From: Evansella vedderi
Lineage (GTDB): Bacteria > Bacillota > Bacilli > Bacillales > Salisediminibacteriaceae
DNA: 64,000 bases
Assembly: GCF_030813435.1 (NCBI RefSeq)
Contig: NZ_JAUSUG010000025.1
Location: 1 to 64,000 of the forward strand
Reading direction: 5' to 3'
Made by a program: the position numbers and the translations under genes. Below the pieces are notes generated by a model. The model was given only the letters and a program-made list of their open reading frames with translations, had not been told where the DNA came from and ran no database searches. Shown here piece after piece: positions 19,024 to 27,592 of this stretch; within the stretch, counting starts at the first letter, position 1; every line of letters begins with the position of its first letter.

Positions 19024-20192
19024 TGGAAATTTATATTCCAGTAATGCTGAGTGCCGGAATCATCTTCCTCCTGATGTTTATATTCGGACTCATTAGCTTT
19101 AAATTTAAAATTCCCGAAGTTATTATCTATATATTATTAGGGGTTGTTTTAGCTTCCTTTCTAGGAGACAATGAATTACTGTTTTTAATAGGTGAAGTGG
19201 GAATTGTTTTATTGTTTTTTATGTTAGGTATGGAATTCCCAATAAAACAGTTGTTAAAGGTGGCTAAAAAAGTTACACCAGCAGGTACCTTGGACGTTAT
19301 ACTTAATATTGGTGTAACGATGCTTATCGTTTACCTGTTTGGTTTAGGTCTTCTAGAATCCCTGATTATTGGTGGGGTAGTTTATGCCACGAGTTCATCG
19401 ATTACAGCAAAGCTATTAGAGACGAATAAGCGGATGGCCAATCCTGAGTCAGAATTTATATTAGGATTATTAATATTTGAGGATTTGGTAGCCCCTGTAT
19501 TAGTTGCTATTCTTGTAGGTTTAACTGCTGGTGTTGGAATGACTGGCGGCTCCTTTACTATTCTAATCCTGAAGGTAGTAGCCCTTACAGCTGGTGCCAT
19601 TATTTTAGGACAATTATTATTTACTAGATTGCAGAATTTCTTTGAACGCTATTTAAGCTCCGATATTTTTATCATGTTTGTAATAGGTATTGCGTTAGCA
19701 TATGGTGGTTTTGCACTATTCCTCGATTTATCAGAGGTTCTCGGTGCATTCCTAGCGGGGATCATGATTGCAGAAGTGAGAAAGACGGAACAGCTAGAGC
19801 ACTTGATCCTGCCAATTAGAGATTTAACTTTACCGTTATTTTTCCTATGGTTTGGTACTACCATTGAATTTGGAGCAGGCGTTCCGATGATTCCCCTATT
19901 GATAACATTGGTTGTATGGGCAATTATTGCAAAAATAATTGTAGGTGTCGTTGGAGGGAGGATGTACGGACTCAGTAAAAAAGTTTCCGTTCGGGCCGGT
20001 TTTTCCTTAATTCAGCGGGGGGAATTCTCCATTATTATTGCAGCCCTTGCAACCGCTGAAGTAATGGTATTCAGCAGTATATTTATTTTAGTCATTGCTA
20101 TGATCGGTATTGTATTCTTCCAATTTGCACCGAAAATTGCGAAGAAGCTCTATCCAGATAAGAAACCTGAAAAAGTAAAGTTGCCAGGGTAA
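19023..20192 (+). CDS. khtU: K+/H+ antiporter membrane subunit KhtU
   Basis: A 389-residue CPA2-type antiporter with about 12 helices (Na_H_Exchanger fold). Typical patches are EVGIVLLFFMLGMEFP, YATSSSITAKLLE, ILGLLIFEDLVAPVLVA (membrane-embedded Asp), LSEVLGAFLAGIMIAE and SLIQRGEFSIIIA. It expels K+ in exchange for protons, likely under alkaline or hypo-osmotic stress. The GTG start overlaps the khtT stop, so the two are [15 protein letters not shown] coupled. It complements the K+ importer ktrAB at 59620-61695. Confidence 0.92.
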   Translation: MEIYIPVMLSAGIIFLLMFIFGLISFKFKIPEVIIYILLGVVLASFLGDNELLFLIGEVGIVLLFFMLGMEFPIKQLLKVAKKVTPAGTLDVILNIGVTMLIVYLFGLGLLESLIIGGVVYATSSSITAKLLETNKRMANPESEFILGLLIFEDLVAPVLVAILVGLTAGVGMTGGSFTILILKVVALTAGAIILGQLLFTRLQNFFERYLSSDIFIMFVIGIALAYGGFALFLDLSEVLGAFLAGIMIAEVRKTEQLEHLILPIRDLTLPLFFLWFGTTIEFGAGVPMIPLLITLVVWAIIAKIIVGVVGGRMYGLSKKVSVRAGFSLIQRGEFSIIIAALATAEVMVFSSIFILVIAMIGIVFFQFAPKIAKKLYPDKKPEKVKLPG

Positions 20193-20203
20193 AAATATTT
20201 TAT

Positions 20204-20254
20204 AAGGGGTTGTCTCAAAAGGTTAAAAGAATACCATCCGAGGCAACCTCTTTG
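20204..20254 (+). terminator. Probable terminator after khtTU
   Basis: AAGGGGTTGTCTC pairs with GAGGCAACCTCTTT around a 25-base loop that again holds CAAAAGGT. Weak T-tail. Confidence 0.5.
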
Positions 20255-20374
20255 TAATACCTTTGTAATATTTGTTAACAGAATATTTTTTAAATTGGAC
20301 GTCTGTGACATGCTATTTTTTCATCATTATGTAGTATAATGAAAAAAAAGGTAAAGAAGGCGGTGGTTTTATAC

Positions 20375-20515
20375 GTGGCTATCTTGTACATTTGTAAAAG
20401 ATGTAATGGTAATGGTTCCGTTGAAAGGAAGCTCTGGTTTATGAAGAGAAAGGTTTCTTGTCCGTATTGCAAAGGGGCAGGCAAAAGGAAATATAAAAAG
20501 GATAAAATAGGCTAA
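20375..20515 (+). CDS. 46-residue zinc-ribbon (DnaJ-type CxxC) protein
   Basis: This short gene encodes two CxxC knuckles: CKRCNGNGS near the N-terminus and CPYCKGAGK near residue 30, separated by a basic segment, with a Lys-rich tail. The spacing and glycines mirror the DnaJ zinc-finger repeats (CxxCxGxG), so it should bind one zinc and could be a small RNA-binding or chaperone-like protein. It starts with GTG at 20375 after GGCGGTGG and ends just before a perfect terminator at 20523-20552, which supports a real transcription unit. A minus-strand frame over the same bases is a shadow. Confidence 0.72.
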   Translation: MAILYICKRCNGNGSVERKLWFMKRKVSCPYCKGAGKRKYKKDKIG

Positions 20516-20522
20516 TGGGTTT

Positions 20523-20552
20523 CCTGCATCTTTTATAGTGCAGGTTTTTTTT
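20523..20552 (+). terminator. Terminator after the zinc-ribbon gene
   Basis: CCTGCA (20523-20528) pairs with TGCAGG (20539-20544), followed by eight T. Confidence 0.85.
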
Positions 20553-20605
20553 GTTGTGCTTTTTATTTTCTTCCGAATAGAGGTTGAAAAAGGAATTGTG
20601 TATTG

Positions 20606-20681
20606 ATAAAGGGAAAAAAGTTACCGAAAAGGGAAGAGGAGAAGGATTTGGGTAACAATAAAGGGGGAAAAGTTACCGAAA
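20606..20681. repeat. 24-bp direct repeat pair
   Basis: Two 24-bp units (20606-20629 and 20658-20681), both ending AAAAGTTACCGAAA, differ at two positions and are 52 bp apart. Between them is GGGTAAC, the complement of GTTACC. Function unknown; a paired protein-binding site is possible. Confidence 0.55.
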
Positions 20682-20748
20682 TAGAAAGCTACAATCGATT
20701 TGGGGAACGAATGCATTCCAACTAAGGACTAAAAGAAGATGCCCACTA

Positions 20749-20800
20749 AAATAAGCATAGGTAGCAGCTATAAACTATAGTCACTACCTATACTTCGTGA
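20749..20800 (-). terminator. Terminator of prfC
   Basis: On the minus strand TATAGGTAG pairs with CTACCTATG around a loop that itself contains CTATAGTTTATAG; a T-rich tail follows. Confidence 0.65.
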
Positions 20801-20816
20801 AGTCTTTCTCATTAAA

Positions 20817-22361
20817 CTACTCTAATAACTCCCAACCGGTTGATAGACCTAAATCCGGATACTTATCTTGGAAATAACGAAGAGTAAATTCGTTTTCGAA
20901 TAAAATGACAGAACGACCTTGCTGATCGTGTACATGCATTTTTCGGCTGTCCAGCATTTTATCTGTCACTTCCCCTTTCGTAACCCAGCGGGCCAGTTCA
21001 TGGGTTAAGTGGGTAAATTCAATATCTACGTTGTATTCGTTCTTCATCCTATATTCGAATACCTGGAATTGCAGCTCCCCAACGGCACCTATAATGAAGT
21101 CTTCAAAATAGGGTGTTTTATAAAGCTGTATAGTTCCCTCTTGAACAAGTTGAGAAAGACCTTTGTGATATTGCTTGTGCTTTAGGGCGTTTTTTGCCAT
21201 TATTTTTGCAAAGCGTTCTGGGGGAAACTGTGGCATTTCTTCATAAACGATTCGTTCATTTCCACTCACTAGTGTATCCCCAACCTCAAAGTTTCCAGAG
21301 TCATATAAACCGATAATATCTCCTGGCATTGCAGTATCCACTGTTTCACGATCCGAAGCAAAAAAGGAGTGGGACTGGCTTAGCTTCATTTTCTTCCCTG
21401 TGCGAGAAAGCATCACTTCCATACCCCGTTCAAATTTCCCTGAGCAGACGCGGAAGAAGGCAATTCGGTCACGATGGTTAGGGTTCATATTCGCTTGAAT
21501 CTTAAAAATGAACCCTGTAAATGTGTCACTATCAGGGTCTACAAGCTCCCCAGACGCTTTACGTGGTTGTGGTTCTGCCGCTAGCTTTACAAAGTTATCC
21601 AAGAAGGATTGTACTCCAAAGCTAGATAGTGCACTACCAAAAAACACTGGAGTTAATTGTCCATTTTGAACCTTTTCCATTGTAAATTCATTACCAGCTT
21701 CTTCTAAAAGCATAATGTCTTCTTCTAATTTTTCTTTTTCAAAGGATTGAAGGACCTTCTGCTCACTATATGGAACAATCTCCCGTTCGTGGGAGTCATT
21801 GTACAGTTCAATTTTCTCATCAGGAATGCTGTAGATCCCGCGTAATGTTTTTCCCATACCAATAGGCCAGTTCATGGGATAGGTTTCCATCTCTAAGACC
21901 TCTTCAATCTCTGCTAAAAGATCAAGTGGTTCTTTTCCTTCACGGTCCAATTTATTGATGAAAGTTAAAATAGGGATACCACGCATACGGCAGACCTTAA
22001 ATAACTTCAAAGTTTGAGCCTCGATACCTTTCACACTATCGATAACCATTACGGCTGTATCTACAGCTGTTAACGTTCGATAGGTATCTTCACTGAAGTC
22101 CTCATGCCCAGGTGTATCTAATATATTAATTTGTATATCATTATAAATAAGTTGCATTACACTGGAGGTTACGGAAATTCCCCTTTGTTTTTCAATCTCC
22201 ATCCAGTCTGATGTAGCAAACTTACCAGATTTTTTTCCTTTAACAGTTCCGGCGCTTCTAATACCTCCACCGAGTAATAACAGTTTTTCTGTTAACGTAG
22301 TTTTCCCAGCATCGGGGTGGGAGATAATAGCAAACGTCCTTCTAGGTGTTTCGTTAGTCAT
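20817..22361 (-). CDS. prfC: Peptide chain release factor 3
   Basis: A ribosomal GTPase that recycles RF1/RF2 after termination (514 residues). GTPase motifs: [15 protein letters not shown] (P-loop), [12 protein letters not shown] (switch I), [14 protein letters not shown] (switch II) and [10 protein letters not shown]. Domain II follows at about 290 ([17 protein letters not shown]) and the RF3 C-terminal domain from about 380. The start is ATG at 22361, 8 nt after GAAAGGG; an ATG two codons earlier is too close. It is monocistronic, between the zinc-ribbon gene and the YjcZ-like gene. Confidence 0.95.
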   Translation of the reverse strand: MTNETPRRTFAIISHPDAGKTTLTEKLLLLGGGIRSAGTVKGKKSGKFATSDWMEIEKQRGISVTSSVMQLIYNDIQINILDTPGHEDFSEDTYRTLTAVDTAVMVIDSVKGIEAQTLKLFKVCRMRGIPILTFINKLDREGKEPLDLLAEIEEVLEMETYPMNWPIGMGKTLRGIYSIPDEKIELYNDSHEREIVPYSEQKVLQSFEKEKLEEDIMLLEEAGNEFTMEKVQNGQLTPVFFGSALSSFGVQSFLDNFVKLAAEPQPRKASGELVDPDSDTFTGFIFKIQANMNPNHRDRIAFFRVCSGKFERGMEVMLSRTGKKMKLSQSHSFFASDRETVDTAMPGDIIGLYDSGNFEVGDTLVSGNERIVYEEMPQFPPERFAKIMAKNALKHKQYHKGLSQLVQEGTIQLYKTPYFEDFIIGAVGELQFQVFEYRMKNEYNVDIEFTHLTHELARWVTKGEVTDKMLDSRKMHVHDQQGRSVILFENEFTLRYFQDKYPDLGLSTGWELLE

Positions 22362-22512
22362 ATACATAACCCTTTCCAGCTAAGTTGAAATGCTCCAATT
22401 TCTCATTATATACAAAAGTGGAGAAAGAATCACTATTTTTTTCCGTTTTGCCCACTCAGAACTAGATATTGTGCATATGTTGTGGATGAAACGATGAAAG
22501 GGGGCTGCTAAT

Positions 22513-22611
22513 ATGTCTCACACTCCAGCAAGGGGCTATGTAGGGGGCTTTGCCTTCATTTTAGTGTTATTTATCTTGTTAGCTATTATTGGTGCTGCTT
22601 ATGTGTACTAA
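22513..22611 (+). CDS. YjcZ-like small sporulation membrane peptide
   Basis: A 32-residue peptide: a short polar start (MSHTPARGYVGG) followed by one hydrophobic helix (FAFILVLFILLAIIGAAYVY). This pattern, with a Gly-rich turn before FxxIVxLFILLxII, is that of YjcZ/SscA-type peptides found in spores of Bacillaceae. GGGGG lies 8 nt upstream of the ATG. It was missed by length cut-offs but has strong family resemblance. Its role in spores is inferred. Confidence 0.8.
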   Translation: MSHTPARGYVGGFAFILVLFILLAIIGAAYVY

Positions 22612-22675
22612 ATAGCAGAAAGGAGGAACGAAAGGATTTTTCCATACCTTTTGGTTCCTCCTCTTTTCTTTCCAC

Positions 22676-23335
22676 CTATGTTTCTTTCTTCCATTGTACA
22701 AAAAATAATAGGAAAAAGGACAATGTGACGATGGATAGTACCCAATATATAGCAAGCTCCGTTCTTCCCGTTTCCACTGCAATATAGATGGCGGTAGGAA
22801 CTGTTTGTGTTCTTCCAGGAATGTTTCCAGCAAACATAAGGGTTGCACCAAACTCCCCAAGGGCCCTTGCAGCACCAAGGATGAAAGCAACAATCATGAC
22901 ATTTTTAGATAAAGGAATGGTGACGTATCGAAAGATTTGCAGAGAATTTCCACCCAAGACTTGTCCCACATCTTCTAAATCCTTATCCACCTGTTCAAAT
23001 CCGGCCTTAAGGGTTTGATACATAAGGGGAAAAGCGACGATAGTGGCAGCCATCACTGCAGCGATAAAGGAAAATACAATCGTCTCGCTAAAAATAAATT
23101 CGTAGACTCTCCCAATAGTACTGTTTCGGCCAAAAAAGTAGAGTAGGCCAAATCCAATAACCGTTGGCGGCAGTACTAACGGTAGCATTAGTAATGTTTC
23201 TAGTAGTTGTTTGCCTTTGAAATTACGCCGTTTCATTAACCCAGCAGCAATTAAGGCGAGGGAAAACCCTAGAATACTTGCTATCACTGTTACTCGTATG
23301 GAAATAAATATGGGTGTCCAAAAATCTAAATTCAT
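22676..23335 (-). CDS. modB: Molybdate ABC transporter permease
   Basis: A 219-residue inner-membrane permease of the ModB/CysTW type with about five helices. The ATPase-contact loop is in LKAGFEQVDKDLEDVGQVLGG, followed by ALGEFGATLMFAGNIPGRTQT, a ModB hallmark. Its ATG is 14 bases after the modA stop, so the two are an operon. No modC ATPase follows; the B. subtilis yvgL-yvgM pair shows the same arrangement, so a shared ATPase encoded elsewhere is likely (inference). Confidence 0.92.
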   Translation of the reverse strand: MNLDFWTPIFISIRVTVIASILGFSLALIAAGLMKRRNFKGKQLLETLLMLPLVLPPTVIGFGLLYFFGRNSTIGRVYEFIFSETIVFSFIAAVMAATIVAFPLMYQTLKAGFEQVDKDLEDVGQVLGGNSLQIFRYVTIPLSKNVMIVAFILGAARALGEFGATLMFAGNIPGRTQTVPTAIYIAVETGRTELAIYWVLSIVTLSFFLLFFVQWKKET

Positions 23336-23349
23336 GAAAAATCACTCTT

Positions 23350-24108
23350 TTATGGAATAGTTTTAAATCCGTTTCTTTGAAAAATGTGTTGTGCCTCTTC
23401 AGCTTGTAGCCAATGGTAGAAATCAGTAATCTCAGGATTAGCGTTCTTCATTATTCCCATTGGGTAATAAATGGGAGAATAGGTGTCAGCGTCTATTATA
23501 TCAAACACATTAACATTTGACTGAACTGTGTCCGTAACATAGACAATCCCTGCATCCACATTCGCTGTTTCTACGTAAGTTAATGCTTGTCTTGTATCAT
23601 TTGAAAATATTATTTTATGTTCCATATTAGTCCAAATCTCGGCCGTTTCTAGTGCCTCCTTCGCATAGTGACCTACCGGTACCATCTCAGGTTGTCCAAT
23701 CGCTATACGGCCAATCTGATCGTTGTTCAATAAATCTTCTATGGAAACGATGGATAAATTACTATCAGCAGGTGTTATAACTACTAACTGGTTTTGTAAT
23801 AGGTCTGCTCTCATTTCAAGGTCTCCTTGAGACTCTAACAAATCCATATCCCTTGAGGAGGCGGAAATAAATAAGTCTCCTGGTGCTCCCTGAGTAATTT
23901 GCTGCCGTAGTCTTCCAGAAGAGCTAAAATTAAATATAAGATTCACATGGGGATTTTGCAGTTCGTATTCACTTTTTAACTCATTCATTACATCGGTTAA
24001 ACTTGCAGCTGCCATTACGTGAAGTTCCACTGTTTCATTTGTATTAGAGCAAGCAGTATAAGTAAAGAGGGAGAATATAAAAAGAGTGAGCAATACTATT
24101 CTTTTCAA
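23350..24108 (-). CDS. modA: Molybdate-binding lipoprotein
   Basis: An extracellular substrate-binding lipoprotein (252 residues). I place the start at a TTG (24108) lying 9 nt after GGAGG; this gives MKRIVLLTLFIFSLF followed by the lipobox TYTAC. A longer frame starting at 24147 would bury the signal. Domain features: LHVMAAASLTDVMNEL, FNFSSSGRLRQQI, GAPGDLFISAS and ANVDAGIVYVTDT, all typical of ModA. It is followed by modB. Minus-strand neighbours upstream are unrelated. Confidence 0.93.
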   Translation of the reverse strand: MKRIVLLTLFIFSLFTYTACSNTNETVELHVMAAASLTDVMNELKSEYELQNPHVNLIFNFSSSGRLRQQITQGAPGDLFISASSRDMDLLESQGDLEMRADLLQNQLVVITPADSNLSIVSIEDLLNNDQIGRIAIGQPEMVPVGHYAKEALETAEIWTNMEHKIIFSNDTRQALTYVETANVDAGIVYVTDTVQSNVNVFDIIDADTYSPIYYPMGIMKNANPEITDFYHWLQAEEAQHIFQRNGFKTIP

Positions 24109-24181
24109 TGGAATGTACCTCCGATTTTTAATCATTACAAATTCCATTATATTTTATATGGGAACAGTATTCCATGAGAAT

Positions 24182-24226
24182 ATAAAAAAAGCCTGCCTAA
24201 GGTAGTAGCCAAACCTTAGACAGCCT
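24182..24226 (-). terminator. Terminator of the 58-residue membrane protein gene
   Basis: On the minus strand GGCTGTCTAAGGT pairs with ACCTTAGGCAGGC and is followed by seven T. Confidence 0.85.
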
Positions 24227-24233
24227 CTTTTCG

Positions 24234-24410
24234 TTACGATGGATTTTCTTCAAAAGCTGGTAGGAACTTCGTAAAGTATGCTCCTAACAATGTCAGGATA
24301 GTGGCACCAGTCCAAAATACGACGCCGTATAGAGAAAGCCCCATTAGTCCCACTAGGACATAAAATACGGGAATTAGCATAAAGCAGATAGGTGTAAGCC
24401 AAGCTTTCAA
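24234..24410 (-). CDS. Small two-helix membrane protein
   Basis: A 58-residue protein with two hydrophobic helices (MLIPVFYVLVGLMGLSLYGV and VFWTGATILTLLGAYF) and a short acidic tail. It starts with TTG at 24410, behind AAGGGGGAAATACA, a strong site; it ends 8 bases before a terminator stem, so it forms its own transcription unit. I do not recognise a family. Confidence 0.7.
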   Translation of the reverse strand: MKAWLTPICFMLIPVFYVLVGLMGLSLYGVVFWTGATILTLLGAYFTKFLPAFEENPS

Positions 24411-24600
24411 TGTATTTCCCCCTTTCTTACAAAGGTATACTTTAGATTAGTAATGATTATTTTTTCGGAGATTATTCTGTGTTAGTGGATAAATAAATGT
24501 AACGGATAAGATTACAATATTAATATGTTGATAATGTTGTTATGATGATTTAAATTCGCCAACACAAATTTAAAACCCTTCAAATATTCGAAATATTTAG

Positions 24601-24629
24601 TTGACGGCTTTTTTGACTCCTGTTATACC
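24601..24629 (+). promoter_or_regulatory. Promoter of the CBO0543-type gene
   Basis: TTGACG (24601-24606), 17-bp spacer, TATACC (24624-24629), 63 bases before the gene. Confidence 0.6.
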
Positions 24630-24691
24630 CGGAAAAAATGAGGGACAAACTAATTATATCTGTCTAAAAAATCAAGGAAGAGAGTCAATAG

Positions 24692-25273
24692 ATGAAAAAC
24701 TATCCCAGCTTTGAGGAAATAAAAGAGGTCCATGCAAAATTATCACAAATGAGACTAGAATATTGGTTGCATCATGATCTATTTTCCATGCAATGGTGGT
24801 TGTTAGTAGCGGTCTTAATCATTCCATGGATTATATGGTGGAGGTTTGTTGATAAAAAGAGATTAACTACCATCTTGCTGTTTGGAACGATCCTGATGAT
24901 CGTAGTTATGATGCTGGATGATATTGGGGTCGAGGCGCAGCTGTGGTCCTATCCTTATCAATTAATAAGTATTCTTCCGAGACTAGTTTCCATTGATCAA
25001 GGAATTATTATTATTTTTCATATGGCACTATATCAGCTTTTCCCTAAATGGAAGTCCTTTTTAATTGCGAATACTATAATGGCGACTGCATTTACATTCA
25101 TATTTGAACCAATTACGGTATGGCTTGGAATATACCAATTAGATAACTGGGAGTATGTGTATTCCTTTCCCATTTATATTGCTAAGGCGTCCTTAGTCAA
25201 ATATCTAGTAGATGAAGTGATTACAAAAGCAGAGGGAAAAACTCCCATACAGAATAGGATAGAAAAACAGTGA
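24692..25273 (+). CDS. CBO0543-family integral membrane protein
   Basis: A 193-residue protein with about five membrane helices and a family-typical start (FEEIKEVHAKLSQMRLEYWLHHDLF) before WWLLVAVLIIPWIIWWRFVDKKR. The later LLPRLVSIDQG-like and WLGIYQLDNWEYVYSFPIYI segments match the CBO0543 group, which is common in Bacillaceae and of unknown function. It converges on leuD; a bidirectional terminator separates them. Confidence 0.8.
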   Translation: MKNYPSFEEIKEVHAKLSQMRLEYWLHHDLFSMQWWLLVAVLIIPWIIWWRFVDKKRLTTILLFGTILMIVVMMLDDIGVEAQLWSYPYQLISILPRLVSIDQGIIIIFHMALYQLFPKWKSFLIANTIMATAFTFIFEPITVWLGIYQLDNWEYVYSFPIYIAKASLVKYLVDEVITKAEGKTPIQNRIEKQ

Positions 25274-25309
25274 GTAACGAAGAGTTATTCCTTCGTTACT
25301 CACTGTTTT
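25264..25309. terminator. Bidirectional terminator between CBO0543 gene and leuD
   Basis: AAAACAGTGAGTAACGAAG pairs perfectly with CTTCGTTACTCACTGTTTT around an 9-base loop; A-runs and T-runs flank it on both sides. Confidence 0.88.
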
Positions 25310-25311
25310 CA

Positions 25312-25893
25312 TTATTGTGCTTGTTCGTATTGTGAAATTTTATCTTCATGTGTCAAGGTTACAGCGATTTCGTCCCATCCATTGAGGAGCATTTCCCTGT
25401 GGTAGGCTGGAACTTCAAATGTAGCTTCAAACCCTTCACTGTCTTGAATCACTTGTTTTTCTAAATCGACGGTTAATTCATACGTGGAAGTCTCCGCTTT
25501 TTCAATTAGCTGTTCTACTCCCTTTTCCGAGAGTTTGATTGCGAGAATTCCGTTCTTTACACAGTTATTATAGAAAATATCAGCATAGCTTGGGGCAATA
25601 ATAATCTTAAAACCATAATCCTGCAGTGCCCAAGGGGCATGTTCCCGTGATGATCCGCATCCAAAATTTTCCCCTGCAACAAGAATGGAAGCATTGTCAT
25701 ACTTAGGGTCATTCAAAGAGAAGTCTTCTCGGCGAATGCCATCATCATCAAAACGCCAGTTGTAGAATAAGAATTGTCCGAACCCTTGACGTTCGATTCG
25801 TTTCAAGAATTGCTTCGGTATTATTTGGTCTGTATCAATATTGGATCTGTTTAATGGATAAACGAGTCCTTTATGTTTTCGAATAGGTTCCAT
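25312..25893 (-). CDS. leuD: 3-isopropylmalate dehydratase small subunit
   Basis: The swivelling subunit of isopropylmalate isomerase (193 residues). Signatures are LNRSNIDTDQIIPKQFLK, LVAGENFGCGSSREHAPWAL and PSYADIFYNNCVKNGIL. It pairs with LeuC 17 bases upstream to convert 2- to 3-isopropylmalate in leucine synthesis. It is the last gene of the operon and ends at a bidirectional terminator. Confidence 0.96.
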   Translation of the reverse strand: MEPIRKHKGLVYPLNRSNIDTDQIIPKQFLKRIERQGFGQFLFYNWRFDDDGIRREDFSLNDPKYDNASILVAGENFGCGSSREHAPWALQDYGFKIIIAPSYADIFYNNCVKNGILAIKLSEKGVEQLIEKAETSTYELTVDLEKQVIQDSEGFEATFEVPAYHREMLLNGWDEIAVTLTHEDKISQYEQAQ

Positions 25894-25910
25894 ATTGTGA
25901 TTTTTCCCTC

Positions 25911-27329
25911 CTATGATGAAAGTGTTGTAGCAAATTTACGAACATCTACGAAACGTCCTTCAATCGCTGCGGCTGCTGCCATCTCTGGACTAACAAGATG
26001 TGTACGAGCTCCGTTACCTTGACGCCCCTCAAAATTACGATTGGATGTGGAGGCACAGCGCTCACCATATGGTACGATATCATCATTCATGGCTAGACAC
26101 ATACTGCAGCCAGCTTCTCTCCATTGGAAGCCTGCCTCCTTGAAGATAACGTCCAAGCCTTCTTCTTCGGCAGCAAGCTTTATACTTTGCGATCCAGGAA
26201 CAACAATGGCCTGTACTGTATCTTTTACCTTTTTTCCTTCAACGATAGAAGCTGCTTTACGTAGATCACTTAAACGGGAATTAGTACAGGATCCTATAAA
26301 TACATGATCAATTTCTACAGAAGATATAGGTTGGTCTGCTGTGAGGCCCATGTACTCTAACGCTCGGGATATTTCGTCCTTTTCGTTTTTAGTTGATGCT
26401 TTATCAGGGTTAGGGACTGTGGCATTAATAGGAATACACATACCTGGATTCGTACCCCAAGTGACTTGTGGTTCCACTTCATTAGCATCTATTTCTACTG
26501 TTGTGTCATACTCTGCACCTTCGTCTGTGGCAAGTGCTTGCCACTTTTCAACTGCTTCATCAAAATCTTTTCCTTTTGGTACATGGCGTCTACCCTTTAA
26601 ATAGTTAAAAGTAGTTTCATCAGGACTGATCAAACCAGCTCTAGCACCAGCTTCAATGGACATATTACAAACGGTCATTCGTTCTTCCATTGATAGGGAG
26701 CGGATGGCATCACCTGTATATTCAACCACATAGCCTGTACCAAAGCGTACTCCAAACTTAGCAATAATTGCGAGAATTAAATCCTTTGCAGTTACTCCGG
26801 TTCCTAACTGCCCATTCACCTTTACGTTAAGAGTTTTTGGTTTCGTTTGCCAAAGTGTTTGGGTAGCAAGAACATGCTCCACTTCACTCGTCCCAATTCC
26901 AAATGCTAAAGCACCAAAAGCCCCATGTGTGGAAGTATGGCTATCTCCACATACAATGGTTTTTCCAGGTTGAGTCAAACCTAGCTCAGGTCCAATAACG
27001 TGGACAATACCTTGGTCAGGATGGTCGATATCTGCTAATGGAATCCCGAATTCCTCACAATTTTCTTTTAGTGTTTCCATTTGTTTTTTGGAAACAGGGT
27101 CTTTAATAAAATATCTATCTAACGTTGGGACGTTGTGATCCATTGTAGCGAATGTACGGTCAGGACGTCTTACCTTACGACCTTGCATCCTTAATCCCTC
27201 GAAAGCTTGTGGGGATGTTACTTCATGGACAAGATGTAAATCGATATAAAGAAGATCTGGCTTATTGGGTTCCACATGAACAACATGTTGTTCCCAAATT
27301 TTTTCAATAATTGTTTTTGGTTGCGACAT
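25911..27329 (-). CDS. leuC: 3-isopropylmalate dehydratase large subunit
   Basis: The aconitase-family catalytic subunit (472 residues). The [4Fe-4S] ligands are the Cys in FIGSCTNSR and the pair in [12 protein letters not shown]; other blocks are DHNVPT and [20 protein letters not shown]. It starts at ATG 27329 after AAGGAGTG. A 263-base gap holding a family C repeat with GC-rich cassette separates it from leuB, which is unusual inside this operon. Confidence 0.96.
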   Translation of the reverse strand: MSQPKTIIEKIWEQHVVHVEPNKPDLLYIDLHLVHEVTSPQAFEGLRMQGRKVRRPDRTFATMDHNVPTLDRYFIKDPVSKKQMETLKENCEEFGIPLADIDHPDQGIVHVIGPELGLTQPGKTIVCGDSHTSTHGAFGALAFGIGTSEVEHVLATQTLWQTKPKTLNVKVNGQLGTGVTAKDLILAIIAKFGVRFGTGYVVEYTGDAIRSLSMEERMTVCNMSIEAGARAGLISPDETTFNYLKGRRHVPKGKDFDEAVEKWQALATDEGAEYDTTVEIDANEVEPQVTWGTNPGMCIPINATVPNPDKASTKNEKDEISRALEYMGLTADQPISSVEIDHVFIGSCTNSRLSDLRKAASIVEGKKVKDTVQAIVVPGSQSIKLAAEEEGLDVIFKEAGFQWREAGCSMCLAMNDDIVPYGERCASTSNRNFEGRQGNGARTHLVSPEMAAAAAIEGRFVDVRKFATTLSS

Positions 27330-27391
27330 GATATCACTCCTTATATAAAAAGTTGTCAGTATCTTGCGCCACTTTAACTACTTAAATTTTT

Positions 27392-27556
27392 GGCTATATT
27401 AGCTCATTGTTGATTGTAGCGGAAGGCGTGAGACTCCTGCGGGAGAAGCTTGTCAAAGGGAGACCCCACAGGAGCGTCAGCGACGAGGAGGCTTCCTGAC
27501 CGCCCGCGGAAAGCGAACGCCTGGAGCGGAAATCAACAGACAAGTATAATAGAGCT
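27392..27556. mobile_element. Family C element inside the leuB-leuC gap
   Basis: Ends GGCTATATTA and AGAGCT, with the inner arms CATTGTTGATT and AATCAACA, align with the short family C copy at 809-899. Its middle (about 27418-27530) is the GC-rich cassette in reverse orientation (GGAAGGCGTGAGACTCCTGC ... CCGCCCGCGGAAAGCG). Possible degenerate target duplication AAATT on both sides. Confidence 0.7.
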
Positions 27557-27592
27557 AAATTAGTTTAAAGGAGGCGCCTTAAGCTTTTCTTA

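Noticed and set aside
20290-20484. Minus-strand 64-codon frame
   Set aside because: It is a shadow of the small zinc-ribbon gene, which has paired CxxC motifs, a start site and a terminator on the plus strand.
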